A stretch of DNA of 64,000 bases from Bacteroidales bacterium. Its GTDB lineage: Bacteria > Bacteroidota > Bacteroidia > Bacteroidales > F082. Made by a program: the position numbers and the translations under genes. The notes beneath the pieces are model-generated. The model worked only from the letters and a program-made list of their open reading frames with translations. It was not told the origin of the DNA and did no database searches. Below are positions 26,643-35,200 of this stretch, in pieces; within the stretch, counting starts at the first letter, position 1, and each line of letters begins with the position of its first letter. Location: positions 1 through 64,000 of the forward strand of contig JAILDR010000007.1 in NCBI GenBank assembly GCA_024689285.1. Direction: 5' to 3'.

Positions 26643-26847
26643 AGGCTCTTCGTCTGTCTTGACGGGCTTTGAAAGTGGAGAGTTTTGAAATGCATAAGTC
26701 CAACACCGGGCGAAGCGAAAAGGTGTAGACCTATGCTTTTCAAATCTCGTAGCGTGCGTTAGGGATAGAAGCGAGTATGAGACGCAGCTGCTTGCAAGTC
26801 GAATATGTTTGAGCGGATAGCCCGACCCGCTTAGGCAGGGAACGCAC
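26643..26847 (+). ncRNA. Structured RNA, copy A of a two-copy phage RNA family
   Basis: About 205 bases without a gene. They match 53260-53468 in sequence blocks and in folding. Seen here: an AGGCTC/GGGCTT arm; a long imperfect hairpin (TTTGAAA-x-GCATA-x-GTC pairing with GAC-x-TATGC-x-TTTCAAA); an outer helix 754-760 with 841-847; GGG 762-764 with CCC 821-823; and a CCCGC-TTAG-GCAGG hairpin. Wobble pairs (AAGCG with TGCTT; AGGCTC with GGGCTT) fit only the plus strand, opposite to the flanking genes. It ends on the stop codon of the next gene. Function unknown. Confidence 0.75.
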
Positions 26848-27164
26848 TAATCCTCAATCCCCAGCACTTCCTTCGCTGTCCGTTTGGCCAGCTTTCTCCA
26901 TTCCTGCATCTCCTCGAACTCCGCCACATGCTTCGATGTGGCATCGGCTACTTGATTGTTCAGGATGGCTTCCATCTGGTCGGCTGAATACCGGCTCCTG
27001 ATGATAAAGGTGACGATGTGGGCGTAGTCCCACTGCGCTATCGGCACTTCCACCTCATAGTCTTCTTCCCCATTGGGGTTTGCCAGTTTGATTGTACGTG
27101 TGGGTCGTCCCGGGTTGGCTTCCCACAGTTTTTCTGTTTCTTGTTTTCCGTAATCTTTACTCAT
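26847..27164 (-). CDS. Small phage protein upstream of tape measure (tail-chaperone position)
   Basis: A 105-residue protein from ATG 27164, with charged helices and a QMEAILNNQVADAT segment. It lies between the DGR and the tape measure. The position suits a tail-assembly chaperone, but no slippery heptamer or frameshift partner is seen. An alternative start lies five codons upstream. Confidence 0.5.
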   Translation of the reverse strand: MSKDYGKQETEKLWEANPGRPTRTIKLANPNGEEDYEVEVPIAQWDYAHIVTFIIRSRYSADQMEAILNNQVADATSKHVAEFEEMQEWRKLAKRTAKEVLGIED

Positions 27165-27191
27165 AGCTTTACATATCATAGTTTGTATGGT

Positions 27192-28568
27192 TTACCATAT
27201 CATCGGCAGCCGCTTTCCCTCGGGGAACCCGCTGCGCCTCCTCGGTTCCCAGGCTCTCATCACGCGCCAGCGGTGTCTCTCCTCCTCCACCAGCCAGTTA
27301 CGCAGGCGGTATTTCTTCCTCACCCTCACAACGCTCAGGTTCTTCCACATGTAGCCGACTTTCCAGAAGTAGTGTGTGCTGTACATCGTATCCTTCTGTA
27401 TCTTGTACGTCGCCCCGTGTACAAGAAAACCCGAATAGGAATTGACCGATGACACTATTTCATTCAAAAGCCGCAGGCGGTTCTCGCATACGCCCTCTTT
27501 CATAATCCTTACACAAAGGTATTCCATCTTCCTCACCTGCCAGCGCATTGCGCCAACCGTGCGGTTGACGATATACACCCTGCCGGGCATGAGTATCCCG
27601 CCCACGTAGGCCACGCCGTGACGCTGGGGCTGGATATACACCTTGTCGGGGTGAAGGCGCAGGTGGAGGTGCTGTTGCAGCCATTGTGCCGCCTCCTTAT
27701 GTAATAAGGTGACGTGCTGCACCGGCATACTGTGCAGCACGAAGTCGTCGACGAAGCGGATGTAGTGTGCCGTCGGGTCGTCGTAGCCGAGGCTCGCTAT
27801 GCGTGCGAGTAACCACTCATCGAAGAAGGAAAGGTAGAAGTTGCACAGCGTCTGTGTGGTCAGGTTGCCTATGGCCATCCCCGTATGGTCGTCCTTTCCG
27901 AAAAGGCTCTTCGACTTGGGGAGGTAACGCCACAGGTCGAGGTTGCCTTTCCGGACGCAGCGGTTCTGCGGACGGTGGAAGATGGTCTTCTCGGTAAGGT
28001 ATAACAAGGTATCCTTGTCATCGCCCTGGTATTTCTCCTCTATGAAGGGCTTCAGATATTGCCACAGCACGTTGATGTCGATAGACATGAAGTAGCTGGA
28101 AATGTCAAACTTGCCGACGTATTTCTCGGTTCCCAGCTGTTTCAGGCTTTCCCAGGCGTGATTGGCGTCCAATCCCCTCAGGTATTTCACAACGTCGAGC
28201 TTTTGAAGCCTTTGCGCTTCCTCTGACCAGTGTGCGTGGATGTCGTCATAAAGGCGCATCCTTGCCGCAAGTGTTCCGAATCCCTTCCGGCAATTGTAGG
28301 ATACGTTTCCCATGCTGTAGAACCGTTCCTCGAAGAGGGGAATCAGCCGCAGGCAGATCCAGTGCTGCACGATACGGTCTTTGAAGTGCGCCGCGAAGAT
28401 CTCGCGGAGCTTGGGTCTTGTTACTATGAATGTGTCCGACAGACCAGGCTCGTAGGTCCGTGTCTTCACGGAAAGAGCCAGGTCGATGATTTCTTCCGCG
28501 TGGAGTCGGAATTCCACACAGTCAGGACTGCCCATCTTGTCCCTGCAGCAGTCGTTGTAAGCTTCCAT
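27192..28568 (-). CDS. DGR reverse transcriptase
   Basis: From ATG 28568 the protein is 458 residues. It has motif A FDISSYF (154-160), the DGR-type motif IGNLTTQ (233-239; other RTs have QGxxxSP) and the catalytic FVDD (272-275), followed by LHLRLHPDKVYIQP and YVGGILMPGR. It copies the template RNA with errors at adenines. The frame stays open upstream through the template repeat to ATG 28811, which overlaps the avd stop, so an 81-residue N-terminal extension encoded by TR is possible. Confidence 0.93.
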   Translation of the reverse strand: MEAYNDCCRDKMGSPDCVEFRLHAEEIIDLALSVKTRTYEPGLSDTFIVTRPKLREIFAAHFKDRIVQHWICLRLIPLFEERFYSMGNVSYNCRKGFGTLAARMRLYDDIHAHWSEEAQRLQKLDVVKYLRGLDANHAWESLKQLGTEKYVGKFDISSYFMSIDINVLWQYLKPFIEEKYQGDDKDTLLYLTEKTIFHRPQNRCVRKGNLDLWRYLPKSKSLFGKDDHTGMAIGNLTTQTLCNFYLSFFDEWLLARIASLGYDDPTAHYIRFVDDFVLHSMPVQHVTLLHKEAAQWLQQHLHLRLHPDKVYIQPQRHGVAYVGGILMPGRVYIVNRTVGAMRWQVRKMEYLCVRIMKEGVCENRLRLLNEIVSSVNSYSGFLVHGATYKIQKDTMYSTHYFWKVGYMWKNLSVVRVRKKYRLRNWLVEEERHRWRVMRAWEPRRRSGFPEGKRLPMIW

Positions 28569-28595
28569 CACAGAGGCCTTCTCCCTGTCGTCAAG

Positions 28596-28723
28596 TGCCG
28601 CCACCGCCCTACCAGCGTTCGAGTTGTACTTGTTGTTGTTGTTGGAGTTCCCTGAGCTGGCGAAGTTGACGTTCCAGCTGTTGTTGCTGTTGTTCTCCGA
28701 CGAGCTCCAGAAGTTGGCAGAGG
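28596..28723 (-). repeat. DGR template repeat (TR)
   Basis: 128 bases align without gaps to 29273-29400 with 12 mismatches. All 12 are T here on the plus strand, i.e. A in the template RNA sense. In the VR frame TR encodes many AAC (Asn) codons. It lies between avd and the RT, the normal place. Confidence 0.95.
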
Positions 28724-28807
28724 TCAACGCGTGTGCTAGATTTTGATTAACAAGGCGGGTTGCCCCTCTTGTAACACGCCCATTTAACTGATAAAAAGAT
28801 ACACCCC

Positions 28808-29209
28808 TCATGACCTTGGTCTTTGTTGGGGTTCTGATGCCGTCTTCTTCTTCCAGCGCCCTATCTGGTTCTTTAGCTTGCTCCATTGTTCCAGGTAGTT
28901 GGCGTACTGGGTTTCGCTTATGACCCTGACGGTCTGTCCCCTCTGTGACGAAAACACGTAGAGCTGGCTGACGGATGTATTGCACAATGAGAGGTGCCAT
29001 ATCATCGTGTCGATGAATTCCATCCGTGCCGCCATGTCATAGCTATTCAAGGCGACGGCACAAGCTGCCATCGCCTCCATGAGATTCTTTTGGAAGAAGT
29101 TGCCCATGTTTTGCAAGGCTTCCACCTTGGGCATTTTCACGCCTATCGGCAGATACCACTGCATCAGTAATTCAAGGCCCCTGTATATGGAAGACTGTTC
29201 TGGATTCAT
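28808..29209 (-). CDS. avd: DGR accessory variability determinant (Avd-like)
   Basis: The 133-residue protein is all-helical with a basic C-terminus (WSKLKNQIGRWKKK). It starts IYRGLELLMQWYLPIGVKMPK, with the length and helix pattern of Avd, a four-helix bundle that forms pentamers and binds the RT and template RNA. It lies between VR and TR, and its TGA overlaps an ATG in the TR/RT frame. Confidence 0.85.
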   Translation of the reverse strand: MNPEQSSIYRGLELLMQWYLPIGVKMPKVEALQNMGNFFQKNLMEAMAACAVALNSYDMAARMEFIDTMIWHLSLCNTSVSQLYVFSSQRGQTVRVISETQYANYLEQWSKLKNQIGRWKKKTASEPQQRPRS

Positions 29210-29233
29210 GGCCGCAAAATTACAAAAAAAAGA

Positions 29234-29258
29234 AAGGCGCGGCTCGAAGCCGCGCCTT
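29234..29258 (-). terminator. Perfect 11-bp hairpin after VR: terminator and possible DGR cruciform
   Basis: Bases 234-244 pair perfectly with 248-258 of this kilobase around a 3-base loop. On the coding strand a T-rich run (TTTCTTTTTTTT) follows, so it is a good terminator. It lies 14 bases past the VR end, where DGRs carry the hairpin/cruciform that promotes retrohoming. Confidence 0.8.
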
Positions 29259-29266
29259 GAAAGAAA

Positions 29267-32200
29267 TTAAAATGCCGCCACCGCCCTACCAGCGTACGAG
29301 TTGTACTTGCTGCTGCTGTAGGAGTACCCTGAGCTGGCGAAGTAGACGTACCAGCTGCTGTAGCTGTAGCTCTCCGACGAGCTCCAGAAGTTGGCAGAGG
29401 ATGAAGTAAAATTAACAAATAATCTGCCTGCGATAGCCTTTTTAAAAATATTTTTATCAGAGGTGGTGCCCTGCTTCCAATACCAGGCCAGTCTTTTCAG
29501 CAGACCGACTGTAGGCAGGAACCAGTTGTGTGCCTTGAAGCGGTCTGCCAGTTGGACGGTACTCGGCACGGTGGGCTGGTAGGCATAGGCTGCCGAGGCC
29601 GCAGGATAGTAGATTTGGCTCCATTTCGCCTTGTTGGTCTCGCCGAAGTGTTCGCCCATGTAGTTTCTCAGCTCTCCCATGAGGCTGGCCAGACTCTCCA
29701 ATTCGGTCACGCCAGGCGAAGCCGAAGGAAGAGCCAAGGGACCGAGTCTGTCTTCTGTCTGCCCAATCGAGGCGTCTTCAGGGATCAGGATGATTCCGTT
29801 GTTGAGGATGATGTTACGCTGCTCTATGATGTGCAGCGTGTTGGCATACCCTTGGTTCACCACAAACGGGACATTGGGGTCACGGTTGTCGTATTGGGTC
29901 TTCCACCAGTCACTCAGCAGGTTTCTCGGCACGTTGTTTCCGGTGTCGCCTACTGTACGAGTGGCCAATCTGGCTGATGTCTCGTTGTAGGCGCTCACAC
30001 CTTCCCCGTTGTCATTGGTAGGAGCATACACCTTGAAGCCGTCATTCAGGATTCCAAGGTCGCTGGTCTCATCACGCATGATGGCATCGGTGAGACCGAC
30101 CGTGCTGCTGTCGTAAGATATATTGGTGACTTTCGACAGGTCGTACATCGTGCTTCTCGAAAGAAGCACATTACCATTGGCATCCAAAACTTGCAGCCTC
30201 CTGTTTGACATCGTAGCCTCGTTGGTGTTGTAGTCATACAGCTCATTGGCTGCAGAAGAGCCATTATTGTAATAATTACCCCATTGGAAGCTGGTGAGGC
30301 TCAGTCCGCCACTGCTCACACTGCCTGTGGCTGAAAGATTGTTCAGGGCTACCATGAGCCGCTGCATCCGGTCGTTGGGGTTGAAGAGATCCGGCACAAT
30401 ATCACCCTCGTGATAGGCACCGTTGGGGTCATTGGCGGTGTATTTAGGCGCCACATAGCAGCATACGCCTATCACGGTTTTCTCGCCGTCGTAGGTATCG
30501 ACGGACGAATAGGTTCCGTCGTGGTACACATAGTCGCCCAGCTGCGCCTCGCGGTTAAAGAGGGCGATTTCCTTGGAGACGTAGATAACACCTTCCTCCT
30601 CGCCGTCCCACGTGGTGATGGTCGCTGTAACCGTGGCGGTATCGTTCAGGTTACTCAGCGACTGCACGGTAAGCACACCGGTAACGGGGTTTATCGTGGC
30701 TTGCGAGTAATGCAAGCCTGACAAAGAGTAGCGTATCTTGGTGAACCCGTTGGCGAAGCTGCTGTCAGGCGTCACGCCAAACGGATAAGTGGTGCCGCCG
30801 TCGTTGTAGAAGTTACCTTTCACTGTGGCATTCTGCAAGGCCCTGTAACGATACACGACTCTCAATCCCTGGTAGTCGGCATGGTCCGGGTTGTCCACAT
30901 TGCCCCATTTCTTGTTGAGTTTGTCTTTCACGTCGAAAGTGACTTGGTTGGTCGACAGGCTCGGCTCATATATGGATATTGTGCCGGTGATGTCGGCGGT
31001 GCTGATGTCAGCCAACCAACTGAGGACGGACACAGGCACGTCCACCCAGTCCACATTATGCAGCTCGATGGCAGTCATCGCGGCGGTGCTGCTTGTGGCA
31101 TTGGTCACTTTCGCCTCGTGGAGGTTCACGGTCAGCGTCCGTGTGTCCACCCCGCCCACGTTTGCGCCTATCCTGAGTATGGTCAGCGCATCGTAGCCCT
31201 CCATTGTGAGGGTCTCCAAGTTGGGCAGGTTGTCGATGACCAGTCTGTTCATGTTGGCTGGCAGCCGCAGGCTGGTCAGCAACTGCGAGGGCGCGAGGGT
31301 GATATTGATCACACCCGTGCCGCGCAGGTCCATCTCTTCCAAGCGGGTCAGGCTGCTGAAGTCCTTGCTGCCACCGAAGGTGGTGCATCCCTTCAGCGAG
31401 AGCCTCTGCAGATTGGGGGTCGAAAGGGCAATATTGCCCGGGGCAAACAGCTGTGCCGTCGGGTTGGCAGGCTCCGCGACGAGTTCGGTCAGTCGCTGTG
31501 CCGTGATGGAAAGGCTGTTGTTGCCCACCACCATGTCACCTATGTTGCCAATCTTCCTGTAGTAGTTCAAGGCCGCGAGTCCCACAGACGAGTCGCCGCT
31601 GATGGCGCCGCTCTGCGCCACGACAAAGGTGTAGCTCTCCCCAGGTGCCACTCTCACGTGAGGATCCACAGCGGTTCTGTCCACCATTCCCGTGGGATAG
31701 AGCCATTGGTGAGGCACCACGGTGAACTTGTATTCTCCGCCGGTGCGTCCCTGTCCGGGCGACAGCGACAGGCTGCTGCCGCTGTCGCTCAGTCCCACCA
31801 CTCCGGCATGCACGCCCGAGGAGAAGTCGCCCCAGCAGGCATAGCTGGCCACGAGGGCCATTCTCCGCTTCATGTACTGCCGTTCCTTCTCCAGCTGGCT
31901 GCCCACCTGTTGTGTTATCGGGTCGATGCCGCGTGCCTGGTTGCCGAAGCTGATGTAGCCGAAGCTCTTCGGCCACTCGTAGCGGAGGCGTGCCTGTTCG
32001 GCATAGGCCACTTCAGGGAAGTATTCCTGGATCGAGAAGAAGTATTTGTCCAAACACCCCATGACGCTCTGGTCGAAGCCCTCGTTGGCACCGACCAGTC
32101 CAGCCATGGCGGTCAGCACGTCGCGCATGTTCTGACGCAGCGCGTCGCTGGCGGTCTCGTAGGCCACCTCGATCATGTTGAATAGTGCCGAGGCCCTGCC

Positions 32201-35200
32201 CTCGTAGTCGATCTGCGGCTTGTAGCCCGCCTTGTAGTCGGCCACGTCGTGGATACGGTCGAGGAAGTACACCTTGGTCTGACGACCGTTGTTGTCGGTA
32301 GCCAGTATACTGTCCAAGTCGTCCTGGTCGAGCCATATCAGCCCCGTCTCGGGGTCATATTGATAATAGGTGTTCTTCGAGCAGTTGTCGGTGCCTGCAA
32401 TCATGAAGTTCACCATGTTGTAGTGGGTCAGGTGGTTCTGCACGTGACCCACGCTGCCAAGGTTGGCGATGACATCGTTGGCGATGGCCATGATGAAGGC
32501 TTCGTTCTGTGCCACCCAGTTGCCGTAGTTCGGGTCGCTCTGGTCGCTGATGTAGGCTGAGGCGGTCATGGGGTCGGTGCTAAGGTTGCGCACGCCCGCC
32601 GTGTAGGTCAGGTGTTCCTGGTCCCATGTGCCCGCGTCCACCCATGCTCCGGTGACGAAGTTATAGCGCAGCAGCTTGTAGGCATCGGTGCCTTGGGTGG
32701 GCCACCATTGGTATTTCTGCATCTCCGCCACCACCTCCGTGGCAATGATCTTGGCGGTCTTGCCCGTGGTCTCCACGCCAGTGGCGTTGATGAGGAAGGT
32801 GCTGGCGGCTATGGTCGCGGCGGCCTGTTCCTCCGTGGCCACGCCCGCCGCGCTCGTGAGGGCCTCGTAGGCTGCCGTGAAGGCGCTCTTCGTGCCGTTG
32901 TAGTATTTCAGAGAGGTGTTATGGCAATAGATGAAGTTGACATAACGCCTGAAGACGGTGTCGTTGACGGTCTTCGGGTATTCCTTCCCGTCGACGACCT
33001 GTGTCTTGCCCAACCCGTACTCAAAGCTCTTCACACCGTTGTACACCCATGCCTCGTCGTCGGGGTTGTAGGTCACGTCCTGGTCTGCCGGTACGCGGAA
33101 GTCGCATAGCGGCAGGTTGTTGTTCAAGCCCTCGAAGCCGAAGGTGTTCGAGTTGGCTTTGAGGCCGAACACCACCTTGTCGAACTTGCCGTTGCCGAAG
33201 GTACACATACCACGGAACTCCACCTTGCCATTGTCCTGTGGGTGTTCGGTGAAGAAGAGGAAGTTTTCCTCGTACACGCTGAACCGTGCGCCCGCCTGGG
33301 TCAGCGAGTTTCCTCCCGTGACGGCTTGCATCACGTCGTGGTACAGGCGTGTTGCGCCCATCTTGTGACTCTGCATGGGCGAGGCGTAGTTGATCTTGTT
33401 GACCAGCTTCTGGCATTTCGGGCCGCCCTCGTAGCTGGTGTAGCACTGGCCGTGGTACATGCCCATCTCGCCCACGTTCTCGCTCCAGCCGTTGCCGTCA
33501 AACCATCCGTCCACCACGTCTATCGTCACCTGTGCCTTCTCTTCGTCGGTCAGTCCTGCATAGTCCGTGCCTTCTATCCTTGTGCCGTTCAGGTACATCG
33601 GGTTGGCGCAGCCGTCGCCGGTGCTCTGTGCGGGTTTCCACCCGAACTCCGCGTGCACCTTGCTGAAGGGGATGTTGACGACGTAGGTCACTTTGTCGAG
33701 CTTGGTCTGCTCGTTGTTGTCCCAGTAGGTGTTGGCGGTGGAGCCCTGTGGCGTCACCATGAGGCATTTCTTGCCGCCCAGGGTGCCGTTCATGTAAGCC
33801 AGATAGGCGGCCTTGCCTATCGTGCCGCTCAGGCTGGCTTTGTCGTGGACGATTCTCCAGTAGCAGGCATAGCCCGGGTCTTTCGATTGGTTCAGCTTAT
33901 ATTGGTCCTGTCCCACGAGGGTCAGGAGTCGGTAGCCTGCCGTCTTGGCTTTCTCGTAGTCGATGCGTCCGTTGGTGGTGATGGCGTTGCGTCGGCTGAA
34001 GGCGCGTTTCTCCTCTGCCGTGGGCAGCGAGGCTTTCACGTTCTGCCTCACCTGCTCTGCCGACAGTGCGCTGCGGTAGAAGCGCAGGTCGTAGATGTCG
34101 ATGTCGGCGTTTGGGTTGCCTATCTTGATGGTGTGTCCGTTGCCTTGCACCCAGGTGTCGGCCACGGGCGAGTAGTCTATCTCACGGCGCGGGTCGCCGT
34201 TGATATAGACCTTGGCCAACGACAGCGGCAGGCTTGGTGCGCCGTTCAGGGTCTGTTGCCAGGTCAGCTCGTCGTCGGCCTTGGCCACCACTGCGGGGTC
34301 TATGGTCAGCGCGGCATGGGTGCGCTTGCCCTCTTCCCAACCGAAGTCCTGGTCGTTGGTTTCCTGACGGTTGACGCATTTCACCCATCCGTCCAAGGGC
34401 ATCATCTTCAGCCCGAGGGTCTCGCCCGAGGCTACCTGTGTGATGTCGATGACGGGGTCGTCTTCCGCCGTGATGTTACGCACGGCATAGTCTAAGCAGG
34501 CGGTCAATGCGCCGCGTGGGTTGCCCGCAAAGTGCGACCACGGGTCTATCTCTATCTCCAACTCCTCTCCGGCAAGCACCCTGAGCACCTTCTGCCCGTT
34601 CTCATCCTCCGTCCACAAGTCGTTGACGCCACCGAATCCCCTGAAGGTGGCGGTGACGGTCTGTCCGGTCTGGTGGTTGATGATGGTGAATTTGTCGGTC
34701 TCGCTGTTGTTGCGGGTTCTGGGCGAAAGCACGAACCAAGCACCCGCCACGGGGGCGAAGTCCTCCGTGTTGTCCACCGTGATGGTCACGAACTGCAACG
34801 CGCTGACGCTCTCGCGCAGGAAGTTGATGACGGTGTCGTTGGCTCCGTAGCGGAAGAAGCGCAGGTACGAGAGGTACGAGGGCTGCTGCTGGCTGCTTCC
34901 GTCGCTCTCGATCTCCACGGTGGTGTCCAACGTGTATTCCTGTCCGCTCAGTACGGTGATTTCGTTGCGGACGTATTCCGTCGTATAGTCGGTGTCGTTC
35001 TCAGCCGAGTCGGTCAGTCGCACGCTGATGGGCAGCGGGGTCTCGCTGGCCAGTGTCGGGTGGTCGGCCTGTGGCACCCACACGGCATAGCGTGCTATCA
35101 CGGCGCGGACGTAGTTCTGCACCGTGGTGAGGGTCTGCTGCAGCATGAGGTAGGGCTTGGTGAGGTCGGCCCCATGGGTCTCGGTGTTCACCACCATGAA

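Noticed and set aside
28812..29000. RT start at 29000, which would extend the RT through avd
   Set aside because: It would lie in another frame across the well-supported Avd gene; starts at 28811 or 28568 fit better.
33242..34495. 417-codon plus-strand frame in the fibre gene
   Set aside because: Val/His/Arg-rich shadow of the fibre gene; no start context and no motif.
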